64,000 nt of DNA from Phyllobacterium calauticae (GCF_019991125.1 NZ_JAGENB010000002.1:372001-436000), one strand, 5' to 3'. Shown: positions 30,122-39,147, counted from the first letter of the stretch. A program made the numbers and translations. The notes: generated from the letters alone by a model not told the origin.

Positions 30122-31009
30122 ATGGACAAGCCGAAGAAAACTCCCACGATCAGTCAGGCCATGGTCGATGCTTATGACGAATACACGCATCTGACCCTCG
30201 ACCGCCGGTCCTTCATGGACAAGCTCGCCAAACTGGCGGGCTCCGGCGCCGCAGCCGCGGTCATTGCACCGATGCTGGCGGCAAATTCCGCACAGGCTGC
30301 GGTTGTCGCGTCCGACGATCCGCGCCTGCTCACCAAGGACCTGATCCATTCGGGCGATGTGGGAGACATGAAGGGCTACAGTGTGCGCCCGACCGACACG
30401 ACGGCGAAACTGCCGGTGGTCGTGGTCATTCACGAGAATCGCGGTCTCAACGGCCATATCCGCGATATTGCCCGGCGCATGGCACTGGAAGGCTTTACGG
30501 TTTTCGCCCCGGACTTCCTGTCGTCGGTCGGTGGCACGCCTTCGGACGAAGACAAGGCGCGCGACCTGATTGCCAATCTCGACCCCGAAAAGACCATCGC
30601 CGAAGGCGTCGAGACGATCGCCTATCTCAAAGCGGCAAAGTATGCCAACGGCAAGGTCGGCGTGATGGGCTTTTGCTGGGGCGGCGGGCTGGTCAACGAT
30701 CTGGCCGTCAATTCGTCGGACCTTGACGCCGGTGTGGCCTATTACGGCCGCCAGCCCAAGGCCGAGGATGTTGCAAAGATCAAGGCGCCGCTGCTGCTGC
30801 ATTATGCTGGGCTCGACACGCGGATCAATGCGGGCATCGATGGCTACAGGAAAGCGCTGCAGGACAATGGCAAGACCTTCGACATCGAGGTCTATGACGG
30901 CGTCAACCACGCGTTCAACAACGATACGTCTACCGCCCGCTACAGCAAGGAAGCCGCCGATCTCGCCTGGAGCCGCACGGTTGCGTTCTTCAAGAAATAT
31001 CTGAGCTGA
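30122..31009 (+). CDS. dienelactone hydrolase family protein with Tat signal
   Basis: 295-residue alpha/beta hydrolase, probably periplasmic: the N-terminus carries DRRSFMDKLAKLAGSGAAAAVIAPMLAANSAQAA, a twin-arginine signal after a ~25-residue lead. The catalytic triad of the dienelactone hydrolase family is visible as Cys in GFCWGGG, Asp in YAGLDTRINAG, and His in DGVNHAFNND. The layout resembles YghX-type exported members. The natural substrate is unknown. I chose ATG 30122, after AAAGAG, over upstream in-frame ATGs that lengthen the signal region. Confidence 0.9.
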   Translation: MDKPKKTPTISQAMVDAYDEYTHLTLDRRSFMDKLAKLAGSGAAAAVIAPMLAANSAQAAVVASDDPRLLTKDLIHSGDVGDMKGYSVRPTDTTAKLPVVVVIHENRGLNGHIRDIARRMALEGFTVFAPDFLSSVGGTPSDEDKARDLIANLDPEKTIAEGVETIAYLKAAKYANGKVGVMGFCWGGGLVNDLAVNSSDLDAGVAYYGRQPKAEDVAKIKAPLLLHYAGLDTRINAGIDGYRKALQDNGKTFDIEVYDGVNHAFNNDTSTARYSKEAADLAWSRTVAFFKKYLS

Positions 31010-31020
31010 CAAGCCTCACG

Positions 31021-31042
31021 GTGCGCCCGTCGAACCACGCAC
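31021..31042. repeat. dispersed palindromic repeat, copy 4
   Basis: GTGCG at 31021-31025 pairs with CGCAC at 31038-31042 around CCCGTCGAACCA. Same CGTCGAACCACGCAC core as the other copies; 12 bp after the hydrolase stop. Confidence 0.6.
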
Positions 31043-31147
31043 TATAAGTCATGCATCACACATTTCCGTCCCCATGAAACCAATGGCTTGCCAGACCGTT
31101 CCGGGCACTGCTAGTCACAACAACGGAACGCGACGGGAAATGCCTTC

Positions 31148-32101
31148 ATGCGCTACATAACTGCCTTTCTGGTCTTCATGATGATATCGCTTGCGCATGT
31201 GCAGGCGGGCTTTGCGCAGGAGGCTGTTTTCCCGGAAGGCTCCAGCGTTGGCCTGGTCATTCCCCGGAACATGCAGCCATCGTCGACGTTCAGCGGCTTT
31301 GAAGACCCGGCGATGGGCGCGACCATTGTCTTGACCGAGCTGCCGGTGGATGCCTATGCGCAAATCTCCGCCAAGTTCAATGCGGAAGGTCTGGCGCCCA
31401 CGGGCATCGTTGTCAGTGGTGCCGCGCAGGACTGGCAGGTGAAGGGCGCCTCCGCAGCCAAATATATTCACGGCAGCCAGATTGCCTCCGGCATCAAATA
31501 CCGCAAATGGATTGTCCTGTCGCAGGCGCCGACAACCACGACGATGGTCACCATGCAAATTCCCGACGGGGTTGCCGGTGCGCCATCGGATGCGGATGTC
31601 GAGGACACATTGCGCTCGATCGCGGTGCGCACGCCGCCAACCCTTGACGAACAGATCGCCGCCCTGCCGTTCAAGGTGGGCGATCTCGCCGGGTTTCGCC
31701 CGATCCGCGCCATTGCCGGGGCAACCTATCTCCTGACCGATGGACCGCAGGACGTACCCGCCAGCGCGGCGCAGCCGGTGATCATCATCGCGTCCAATCT
31801 CGGCAATGCGCCCGAGGCTGCCGCCCGCATGGACTTTGCCAGGAAGGCCTTTGCGTCGCTGACCGGGATCAAGGATGTGCGCTCGGACAATGAAAGCAGC
31901 GCGCCGGCCGATGGCGGCGAATGGGTGGATATTGACGGCAGCGCCAAGGACGCGACCAGCGGAGATGCGCTTTATGTTGCCCAGATCGCCCGGTTTGCCG
32001 GCGACCGCTACGTTCGCGCCATCCTGATCGTGCGGGGCAGTGAAAGGGATAAATTTGCCGACCGCTTCCGCAGACTCGCCAAGTCGCTGACGATCAATTA
32101 A
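31148..32101 (+). CDS. exported protein of unknown function
   Basis: 317-residue protein with a clear Sec signal peptide (MRYITAFLVFMMISLAHVQAGFAQE, likely cleaved after FAQ). The mature part contains no cysteine and no motif I recognise. It has two similar-looking halves beginning PEGSSVGLVIPRN and PFKVGDLAGFRPIRA. The DUF2185 gene follows 8 bp after the stop, so the two are probably one transcript. Likely periplasmic. Confidence 0.8.
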   Translation: MRYITAFLVFMMISLAHVQAGFAQEAVFPEGSSVGLVIPRNMQPSSTFSGFEDPAMGATIVLTELPVDAYAQISAKFNAEGLAPTGIVVSGAAQDWQVKGASAAKYIHGSQIASGIKYRKWIVLSQAPTTTTMVTMQIPDGVAGAPSDADVEDTLRSIAVRTPPTLDEQIAALPFKVGDLAGFRPIRAIAGATYLLTDGPQDVPASAAQPVIIIASNLGNAPEAAARMDFARKAFASLTGIKDVRSDNESSAPADGGEWVDIDGSAKDATSGDALYVAQIARFAGDRYVRAILIVRGSERDKFADRFRRLAKSLTIN

Positions 32102-32109
32102 AATCGGGC

Positions 32110-32469
32110 ATGGATAAAACCTATCGACTCAGCAAAGACGAGATACGGCCATTGGTCCGCAATTACGGCGGCTGTATTGCAACCGATACGATTACAATTG
32201 ACGGCTATCCCGTGCGCTTCATGTACCGCGAGGATCCCGACAACGCACTGGACAGCGGCTGGCGTTTTCTCTCGGGCTTCGAGAGCGACGACTACATGGA
32301 AGACCCGGACAACAGCGGGATTTTCGACGTCAACACCATCGCCAACTACGATCCCAGCATCATTCCGCTGCTCGACTCGCCGGTCGGCAGCGTGTTTGAA
32401 CGGACCGGCGAACAGGAGCGCTTTGTCCGGGTCACCGACTGGGAACCCAGCGACGACGATGAGGAGTGA
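32110..32469 (+). CDS. DUF2185 (Imm33-like) protein
   Basis: 119-residue acidic cytoplasmic protein. The pattern GGCIATDTITIDGYPVRFMYREDPDNALDSGWRFLSGFESDDYMEDP matches the DUF2185 family, also filed as immunity protein Imm33 because some members sit beside polymorphic toxins. No toxin gene is near, and the only close partner is the exported protein 8 bp upstream. An immunity role is therefore not supported here. The C-terminus is a run of Asp/Glu. Confidence 0.82.
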   Translation: MDKTYRLSKDEIRPLVRNYGGCIATDTITIDGYPVRFMYREDPDNALDSGWRFLSGFESDDYMEDPDNSGIFDVNTIANYDPSIIPLLDSPVGSVFERTGEQERFVRVTDWEPSDDDEE

Positions 32470-32490
32470 AGGGGTTCTATAGGGTTACAC

Positions 32491-32520
32491 CCCCCCCTCT
32501 GGGCTGCCCGGATCAACCGG
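32491..32520. repeat. partial copy of the C/G-rich intergenic repeat
   Basis: CCCCCTCTGGGCTGCC at 32493-32508 is identical to the reverse complement of 24087-24102. Only one arm is present. It lies 22 bp after the DUF2185 gene. Confidence 0.55.
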
Positions 32521-32669
32521 CATAACAATACCGTATTGATTATCTCACTGACTTTCTTCCCCAACCCTTGCGGTTCTCTCACACAGAGTTACAACTGGAC
32601 AAGTCGCGTGCAGTGACTGAAAATGCACGTGAATTGGACGAATCCTCGATTGGAATTCTGGAGACCGGA

Positions 32670-34079
32670 ATGGCATTGGCTGATGCAGGAGCAATGGTGC
32701 GCAATGAAAATGGTATTGCGACCGTTGTTTCGATTCTTAAGAAAAGGTTTGGTGACAACGCGCAGACGGGCAAATCCATCCGCGAGCAGCATGGCCACAC
32801 CACCAGTTATGTCCCGAACCAGGCTCCCGATCTCGTGGTTTTCGCCGAAACGACCGAAGACGTTCAGGAAGTCGTGCGCCTCTGCGGCGAGTGGCAGGTG
32901 CCGGTCATTCCGTTCGGCACCGGCACATCGCTGGAAGGCCATGTGAATGCGCCGGCGGGCGGTGTGTCCATCGACCTGTCGCGGATGAACCGTATTCTCA
33001 AGGTCTATACCGAAGACCTCAATGTCGTGGTCGAGCCGGGCATCACCCGCAAGGAACTCAACGAATATCTGCGCGATACCGGTCTGTTCTTCCCGATCGA
33101 TCCCGGCGCCAATGCCAGCCTTGGCGGCATGGCCGCCACGCGAGCCTCGGGCACCAATGCCGTGCGCTACGGCACCATGCGCGAAAACGTGCTGGCGCTG
33201 AAGGCCGTCATGCCGGATGGCCGCCTGATCAGCACGGCAAAGCGGGTGAAAAAAACGTCTGCCGGCTATGACCTGACCCGGCTGCTCGTCGGCTCCGAAG
33301 GCACGCTCGGCATCATCACCGAACTGACGCTGAAGCTCTATGGCATTCCGCAGGCGATCTCCGGCGGCATCTGCGCGTTTCCGGATCTTGAAAGCGCCTG
33401 CAATGCGGTGATCGAGACCATCCAGATGGGCATTCCCGTGGCGCGTATCGAGCTGGTCAACAGCCTGCAGATGCAGGCGATGATCAATTATTCCAAGCTT
33501 GACTATCCGGTTGCCCCCTATCTCTTTGTCGAATTCCACGGCAGCGATGCGGGCGTGGCCGAACAGGCGGAACTCTTCGGCGAGATTGCCGCGGCCAATG
33601 GCGGTGGCCCGTTCAAATGGACGGCCAATCTGGAAGAGCGCGAAAAGCTGTGGTCGGCGCGGCACAATTCCTATTTCGCCTGCATGACGCTGGCGCCCGG
33701 GAAGCAGTCGCTGTCGACGGATGTGTGCGTGCCGATTTCGCGCCTGGCCGAATGCATTGTCGCAACGGAGAAGGATATTGCGGCGAGCGGGCTGATCGCG
33801 CCGATTGTCGGTCATGCGGGCGACGGCAATTTCCATGTGCTGATCCTGTTCGACGACAAGAATCCGGAGGAAATCCAGAACGTGGAAGCCTTTGTCGAGC
33901 GCCTCAATCTCAGGGCGATTGCCATGGACGGGACCTGCACGGGCGAGCACGGCATCGGGCAGGGCAAGATAAAATTCCTGCGGCTCGAGCTTGGCGGTGC
34001 GGTCGACGTGATGGAAACGATCAAGCGGGCTATCGATCCGGGCAATATCATGAATCCCGGCAAGATCTTACGTCTGTAA
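32670..34079 (+). CDS. FAD-linked D-2-hydroxyacid (D-lactate/glycolate) dehydrogenase
   Basis: 469-residue GlcD/Dld-type flavoprotein that oxidises a D-2-hydroxyacid such as D-lactate and passes electrons to quinone or cytochrome c. The PCMH-type FAD domain is seen in VPVIPFGTGTSLEGHVNAPAGGVSIDLSRMNRIL and GANASLGGMAATRASGTNAVRYGTMRENVL. The C-terminal domain has the metal-site segment VGHAGDGNFHVLILFD and ends GTCTGEHGIGQGKIKFL ... PGNIMNPGKIL. I chose ATG 32670, which has GGAG 8 bases before it, over longer non-ATG starts at 32613 and 32568. Exact substrate is uncertain. Confidence 0.9.
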   Translation: MALADAGAMVRNENGIATVVSILKKRFGDNAQTGKSIREQHGHTTSYVPNQAPDLVVFAETTEDVQEVVRLCGEWQVPVIPFGTGTSLEGHVNAPAGGVSIDLSRMNRILKVYTEDLNVVVEPGITRKELNEYLRDTGLFFPIDPGANASLGGMAATRASGTNAVRYGTMRENVLALKAVMPDGRLISTAKRVKKTSAGYDLTRLLVGSEGTLGIITELTLKLYGIPQAISGGICAFPDLESACNAVIETIQMGIPVARIELVNSLQMQAMINYSKLDYPVAPYLFVEFHGSDAGVAEQAELFGEIAAANGGGPFKWTANLEEREKLWSARHNSYFACMTLAPGKQSLSTDVCVPISRLAECIVATEKDIAASGLIAPIVGHAGDGNFHVLILFDDKNPEEIQNVEAFVERLNLRAIAMDGTCTGEHGIGQGKIKFLRLELGGAVDVMETIKRAIDPGNIMNPGKILRL

Positions 34080-34165
34080 CTTTGCACGTTGATTCCGCAT
34101 CTTCGCCCAATTTGTGAACGGTGCGGTGTATACGGTGCCCAACGCGTAAGAATGGAGTTGAAACA

Positions 34166-37100
34166 CTGGCGCGCCTTTTTGTTCTGATCGGCGGACTACT
34201 GGTACTGGTGCTCACCGCGGCACTGGTGGTGCCGTATTTTGTCGACTGGGCCGGCTACCGCTCCTCGTTTGAACGGGAGGCATCGGCGCTTCTCGGGCGG
34301 CCCGTCACGGTTGCCGGGACGGCCAGCGCCCGGCTTCTGCCGTTTCCATCGGTGACCTTCTCCGACGTCAAGGTGGGCGACCCCGGATCGGCGCCGGTCA
34401 TGACCATCGACAAGTTTTCGATGGACGCGGAACTTGCGCCGTTCCTGCGCGGCGAGATTCTCATTTTCGACATGCGGCTGGAGAAGCCGACCGCTTCGGT
34501 CAATATCGACCGCAACGGCGTGGTCGACTGGGCCATCCGGCCGCAGACATCGTTCGGCTCGACGCAGGTCAAGCTGGAAAACGTGCGGATCACCAACGGC
34601 TCCGTGCTGGTGCGCGACGCCTCGACCGCGACGGTCCGCACCGTGAACGATCTCAATGCGACGGTGTCCGCGACCAAGCTGAGCGGTCCGTGGAAATTCG
34701 ATGGCACATTGCTTTTCAACGGGGAGCGGACCAGCGTTTCCGCTTCCACCGGCCAGTTGAAGCCTGACGGCTCGCTCAACGTGCATGCACGTATTATCCC
34801 TGACGGCATTCCGGCGGTGCTGGAGACCGACGGCGGGGTGACGCTTGACAAGGGCGCGCTGAAATATGCCGGCAGCATCAACATCCGTTCGGCTGACGAG
34901 ACAGCGCCCAAGGCGGCGGGCAAGGGGACGCCGGCCGAGGACAAGCCGCTTCTTTCCAGCGTGCGCGTGACCGGGCGCTTCGAGGCCGATCATGCCAGCG
35001 TGACCATTCCGGAGTTCCGGATGGAGCAGGGGACGGTTGACGATCCCTATATCGTCAATGGCAACGCGCTTTTCGACTATGGCAGCAACCCGCGGTTTGA
35101 AGTCAAGGCGGATGGCCAGCAGGTGACGTTCGACAACCAGAACGAGGACAGCAAGGGCAGCAAGCCGACGCCGCACACGGCCGCGCAGCGGCTGGGCGTG
35201 TTCCGCCGCCTGATGGACCAGCTGCCCATTCCGACCGTTCCCGGCAGCATCGATCTGAAACTTCCGGCCATCGTGGCGGGCGACACCACCATCCGCTCGG
35301 TGCGGATCGATGCGGAACCCTCGGGCGGCGCCTGGAAGATCAACCAGCTGCGGGCGGAACTGCCGGGACGAACCCAGTTCGAGGCCAACGGCATGCTGCA
35401 GATCGGCAAGGATTTCGGCTTTGACGGCAAACTCCTCGTCGCATCGCGCCAGCCCTCGGGCCTGGCGGCCTGGCTGACCGATACGGTGGATGAATCGATC
35501 CGGCGGCTGGCGGGCGCGGGTTTTTCCGGTGATGTGAAACTGCACGACGACCTGCAGCGCATCGACAATCTGGAAGTGGCGCTTGGCGGCGCCTCGCTGA
35601 AGGGATCGCTGATCCGCAGCGCCAAGGGCGAATCCGTGCCGCTGACCCAGCTGACGCTGGACGGTGGCGCGCTGGATGGCGATGCGCTGGAAGCCTTTGC
35701 CGCCATCTTCGGCCGCAACACGCCATCGGAGGCGGGCAAGGGCGCACCGCAGCTGGCGGGTGAAGATCTCGATGTGCGGGTGAAAGCCGGGCCGGTCAGC
35801 CATGGCGGCCTGGTGGCGGAATCGCTCGATACCGGCTTTCGCCTGCGCGACGGCGTCTTCGATATCGACCGCCTGACCGTGGGCAATGTATCCGGGGCGA
35901 CCATTACCGCAACCGGCAAGATCGCGCCGTTCAAGGCCGAGCCTTCCGGTTCGCTGGATGCAACGGTTCTCTCGGATGACATGGCGCCGTTCGTTGCGGC
36001 GCTGGCGGCGCAGTTTCCCGACTTCCCGTTCCTTGCGGCGCTCAACGAGCATGCGGCCCGGTTTCCCGGACTGTTTGACGGAACGGAGCTGAGCATCATC
36101 GCCAATGCGCTGCATGGCAAGGATGCCGCCGATGAGTTCTCGCTGAGCGCGGCGGGGAAAACCGGCGGCATGGATATCACGCTTTCCGGCACGACCAGCC
36201 AGGGCACCGACAAGTTCCGCGTGCTGGAACTGACGATGAATGCGCGCACGGATCACGGCGAGAACCTGATGGCCCTGATGGGACTTCCCGCGCTGCCGCT
36301 CGGCTTTGCCGGTGAGCTGGAGGCGGACCTTGCCTTGAAAGGCAATGGCAAGGACGGCATCCAGACGCAGCTTGCGCTGAAAGCGCCGGACGGCCAGGCG
36401 CTCCTCGACGGCAGTTTGCGCAGTAGCAACGGCCTGTTGAACGGCGAAGGGCGGGCGTCGATCAAGGCCAGCGATCTGGAGCCGTATCTTGCGACAGCCG
36501 GCTATTCGCTGCCGGGATTTGGCAACGGCATGCCGGTCGACATGGCCAGCAGCTTCCAGCTCGCCAAGGGCCGGCTGGTGCTGCCGGATTTGAACGGCAA
36601 GGTGCATGATACCAAGATTGCCGGCCGTCTCGATCTCGGCGTGAACAACGGCACACCCGATATACAGGGCAATCTGGCGCTGGGCAGGATCGACCTTCCC
36701 GCCGTGGTGCAGTTCATGCTCGGCACCGGCGCCGTCGACGCGGGCGGGCAAACGCACTGGCCGAAAGAAACCTTTGCCAAGGCGCCGCTGTTCCCGGCCG
36801 ATTTCAATCTCAAGATCAAGGCTGACGAGGCGGACGCCGGTGTTCTCGGACGGGTGGGCAAACTGCAGTCCACCGCATCGCTGAAGGACGGCTATCTGCG
36901 GCTCGATGAAACGCAGGGCGAGATTCTCGGCGGCACCGTCAAGGGCACGTTCGAGCTGCGCAACACGAGCGGTACCGGTCTGGCGGCCGGTCAGTTCACG
37001 CTGGAGCAGGCCTCCCTCGATGATCTCTACACGCCTGACGACCATGAACCGCTGATGGGCACAGCCAAGATCGTTGCCTCGGTCAATGCAACCGGCACCT

Positions 37101-37963
37101 CCATCGCCGACATGATGGCGTCGGTTGCCGGTTCGGGCGTTGTTTCCGTGGATGATCTGGCCATCGATACCATCAATCCTGGCGCGCTCAAGCCTATCCT
37201 GGACGATGCCGATGGGCTGTCGGGCCCGATCACCGCCGCCAGCGTGAGTGGCGTGATCGGCAAATATCTGCATGCCGGGCCGTTCAATGCGGGTGCGGCG
37301 GAGTTTGCCTTTACCATTGCCGGCGGCACGGCGCGGACATCGACATTCCAGCTGAAAAGCCCCGGTGCGTCGCTGAATGCCGATCTGCGGCTGAATTTTC
37401 CCGACATGACCATGGCCTCGCAGGGGCGCTACGCATTCGATCCGGGCAAGCTGGTGGTTGCCGGTGCCGAGCCGGTTGTCGAGTTCAAGGGAGAGGGGCC
37501 GTGGCGCGCGCCGAAATGGACGCTGAACCGCCAGCCGCTGGAGCAGTTCCTGACGCAGCGCACGCTGGAGCGCGAGCAGCAGCGGGTCGAAACCATGCAG
37601 GCATCGCTGGTTGAAAAGCAGCGACTGCGCCGCGAAGCCCTGCTGTTCCAGAGCAAGGCCACGGAACGGCAGAGGCTTGCCGAAGAGGCCAGGCTGAAGG
37701 CGGAACGGGAAGCGGCGGCAAAGGCCGAGGCGGAGCGGCAGGCGGCTGAAAGGGCAGCGGCCGAGAAAGCCGCTGCCGAGAAAGCCGCCGCTGAAAAGGC
37801 TGCCGCCGAGAAGCAGGCTGCGGAAGATGCGGCCCGGAAGACCCGCGAGCAGCCGTCGCCTCCCAGTGGCGGGGCGCAGGTTCCGCCGCAGCAGGGAAGC
37901 GGTACCCTCAACAAACAGTCCGTGGATGATTTTCTGAAGACGCTCGGGCCAACGGTTCAGTAG
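34166..37963 (+). CDS. AsmA family protein, very large, possible CTG start
   Basis: Inner-membrane anchored periplasmic protein related to AsmA/YhjG lipid-transport and envelope factors; about 1265 residues. One N-terminal membrane helix (ARLFVLIGGLLVLVLTAALVVPYFV), then AsmA domain repeats (EASALLGRPVTVAGTASARLLPFPSVTFSDVKVG) and a C-terminal AsmA_2 region (NPGALKPILDDADGLSGPITAASVSG). The tail is a coiled coil with AAAEK repeats, then a Pro/Gln linker. No ATG exists near the helix: GGAG at 34154-34157 sits 8 bases before CTG 34166 (MARLFVLIGG), while GTG 34121 gives a 15-residue extension with no ribosome site. Confidence 0.88.
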   Translation: MARLFVLIGGLLVLVLTAALVVPYFVDWAGYRSSFEREASALLGRPVTVAGTASARLLPFPSVTFSDVKVGDPGSAPVMTIDKFSMDAELAPFLRGEILIFDMRLEKPTASVNIDRNGVVDWAIRPQTSFGSTQVKLENVRITNGSVLVRDASTATVRTVNDLNATVSATKLSGPWKFDGTLLFNGERTSVSASTGQLKPDGSLNVHARIIPDGIPAVLETDGGVTLDKGALKYAGSINIRSADETAPKAAGKGTPAEDKPLLSSVRVTGRFEADHASVTIPEFRMEQGTVDDPYIVNGNALFDYGSNPRFEVKADGQQVTFDNQNEDSKGSKPTPHTAAQRLGVFRRLMDQLPIPTVPGSIDLKLPAIVAGDTTIRSVRIDAEPSGGAWKINQLRAELPGRTQFEANGMLQIGKDFGFDGKLLVASRQPSGLAAWLTDTVDESIRRLAGAGFSGDVKLHDDLQRIDNLEVALGGASLKGSLIRSAKGESVPLTQLTLDGGALDGDALEAFAAIFGRNTPSEAGKGAPQLAGEDLDVRVKAGPVSHGGLVAESLDTGFRLRDGVFDIDRLTVGNVSGATITATGKIAPFKAEPSGSLDATVLSDDMAPFVAALAAQFPDFPFLAALNEHAARFPGLFDGTELSIIANALHGKDAADEFSLSAAGKTGGMDITLSGTTSQGTDKFRVLELTMNARTDHGENLMALMGLPALPLGFAGELEADLALKGNGKDGIQTQLALKAPDGQALLDGSLRSSNGLLNGEGRASIKASDLEPYLATAGYSLPGFGNGMPVDMASSFQLAKGRLVLPDLNGKVHDTKIAGRLDLGVNNGTPDIQGNLALGRIDLPAVVQFMLGTGAVDAGGQTHWPKETFAKAPLFPADFNLKIKADEADAGVLGRVGKLQSTASLKDGYLRLDETQGEILGGTVKGTFELRNTSGTGLAAGQFTLEQASLDDLYTPDDHEPLMGTAKIVASVNATGTSIADMMASVAGSGVVSVDDLAIDTINPGALKPILDDADGLSGPITAASVSGVIGKYLHAGPFNAGAAEFAFTIAGGTARTSTFQLKSPGASLNADLRLNFPDMTMASQGRYAFDPGKLVVAGAEPVVEFKGEGPWRAPKWTLNRQPLEQFLTQRTLEREQQRVETMQASLVEKQRLRREALLFQSKATERQRLAEEARLKAEREAAAKAEAERQAAERAAAEKAAAEKAAAEKAAAEKQAAEDAARKTREQPSPPSGGAQVPPQQGSGTLNKQSVDDFLKTLGPTVQ
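37737..37826 (+). repeat. degenerate tandem repeat encoding AAAEK units
   Basis: Fifteen-bp units (variants of GCCGCTGCCGAGAAA) repeated about five times inside the AsmA gene, coding for AAAEKAAAEKAAAEK. Such in-frame repeats can change copy number by slippage and alter coiled-coil length. Confidence 0.75.
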
Positions 37964-37980
37964 AGCTGGCAAAACTATTG

Positions 37981-38065
37981 TGCGTGGTTCGACAAGCTCA
38001 CCATGAGGAAAGTTGCAATCTGCAGAGCGCTGGATTCCCTCATGGTGAGCTTGTCGAACCACGCA
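37981..38065. repeat. dispersed palindromic repeat, copies 5 and 6, as a 28-bp inverted pair
   Basis: Two full copies face each other: 37981-38008 is the exact reverse complement of 38038-38065, separated by 29 bp. Each begins or ends in TGCGTGGTTCGACAAGC. It lies between the convergent AsmA and ribbon-helix-helix genes, 17 bp after the AsmA stop, and could form a very stable RNA hairpin. Confidence 0.92.
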
Positions 38066-38119
38066 TGACGGCGATGCAGAATACCGGGTGACTATAACAC
38101 CACGAATCAAATCAGCTTC

Positions 38120-38350
38120 TTAAGAAGCGGTGTTCATCCTGTTCATCACCCAGTCGAGCACGTAGATGCGCAGGGCCGAAGACAGGTTGGAGTCGCGGTC
38201 GCGGCCCTCGTCGATCTCGGCAATCAGGCGGGCGAGCGTGATCTTGCGGTCGTCCGCGATGGACGTGATGATCGCGTAGAAGGGGTCTTCAAGGGAAAAA
38301 CTGGTGCGGTGCCCACGGATTGTCACGGACCGTTTGCGGACAAGGCTCAA
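38120..38350 (-). CDS. ribbon-helix-helix domain protein
   Basis: 76-residue putative DNA-binding protein. SVTIRGHRTSFSLEDPFYAIITSIADDRKITLARLIAEIDEGR gives a beta strand followed by two helices, as in the RHH_4 family of short alphaproteobacterial regulators. Its ATG overlaps the stop of the DUF4169 gene by 4 bp, so it is translated as the third gene of the sspB-DUF4169-RHH set. No toxin partner is evident. Confidence 0.87.
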   Translation of the reverse strand: MSLVRKRSVTIRGHRTSFSLEDPFYAIITSIADDRKITLARLIAEIDEGRDRDSNLSSALRIYVLDWVMNRMNTAS

Positions 38351-38553
38351 GGCTTGTCCTTGCCGGCTGGTGGTACGCGACCCTCAAGCCGATTGCTGTC
38401 GAGAAACAGCTCGGTCTTGCGGCTGGCGTTCTTTTCAAACTGCTTCTCGGCCCCGGTGCGGCCAAACACAATCCGGTTCTCGGCCGCACTCTGCTCCTTC
38501 GCGTCCTTCGCCTTGCGCTTTTTGAACTGTCGCAGGTTGACGATGTCGGCCAT
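38347..38553 (-). CDS. DUF4169 family protein
   Basis: 68-residue, highly basic and charged protein (MADIVNLRQFKKRKAKDAKEQSAAENRIVFGRTGAEKQFE) of the DUF4169 family, function unknown. The N-terminal VNLRQFKKRK is the conserved part. It sits 9 bp after sspB and overlaps the RHH gene; the same trio is common in Rhizobiales. Confidence 0.87.
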   Translation of the reverse strand: MADIVNLRQFKKRKAKDAKEQSAAENRIVFGRTGAEKQFEKNASRKTELFLDSNRLEGRVPPAGKDKP

Positions 38554-38562
38554 GGGCGCGCG

Positions 38563-39147
38563 TTACTTCTTCTTGCGGAATGAATCCAGGGAAACGACCG
38601 ATGCGGATGCCTTCTCGCCCGTTTCTTCGCGCGGAGCATCGGCTTTCTCGCCGCCTGCCTTGGCCGGCTTCTTGGCCGGTTTGGCTGCGGGTTTGGGCTT
38701 GGCGCCGGACGTTGCCGTCTTCGGCTTTTCGGCGGGCTGCACCGGTGCAATGCTGGTAACGCCCTGATCGTTGTCGCCGACGGTTTCTTCCACCTCGACG
38801 TCGAACTCCAGTTCGAAGTTGACGGAGGGGTCGTAGAAGCCGCGAATGGCGGAGAACGGCACGACCAGACGTTCCGGCACGTCGCCGAAGGACAGGCCGA
38901 CTTCAAACAGCGTATCCGTGACCTGCAGGTCCCAGAACTGGTGCTGCAGGACGATGGTCATCTGCTCGGGATATTTTTCGTGCAGACGCGTCGAAATGCG
39001 CACGCCCGCCGCACCGGTCAGGAACGTGACGAAAAAATGATGGTTGCCAGGAAGACCAGCCTTGGCAACTTCACCAAGGACTTTGCGGATAACGCCGCGC
39101 AGCGCTTCCTGGGCCAGTATATCGTAACGGATCATATCTTGTGGCAT
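38563..39147 (-). CDS. sspB: SspB family ClpXP adaptor
   Basis: Adaptor that delivers ssrA-tagged and other substrates to ClpXP; 194 residues. The substrate-binding domain covers residues 1-125 (IRYDILAQEALRGVIRKVL, HHFFVTFLTGAAGVRISTRLHEKYPEQMTIVLQHQFWDL, FSAIRGFYDPSVNFELEF). A lysine/alanine/proline-rich linker follows, and the C-terminus VVSLDSFRKKK is the ClpX-binding tail. The alpha-type SspB recognises alphaproteobacterial tags; the ssrA gene encoding such a tag lies about 2.5 kb away. Confidence 0.93.
   Translation of the reverse strand: MPQDMIRYDILAQEALRGVIRKVLGEVAKAGLPGNHHFFVTFLTGAAGVRISTRLHEKYPEQMTIVLQHQFWDLQVTDTLFEVGLSFGDVPERLVVPFSAIRGFYDPSVNFELEFDVEVEETVGDNDQGVTSIAPVQPAEKPKTATSGAKPKPAAKPAKKPAKAGGEKADAPREETGEKASASVVSLDSFRKKK

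Noticed and set aside
34196-38110. 1304-codon minus-strand frame opposite the AsmA gene
   Set aside because: Pure shadow: composition bias, no domains, covers exactly the coding length of a supported gene.
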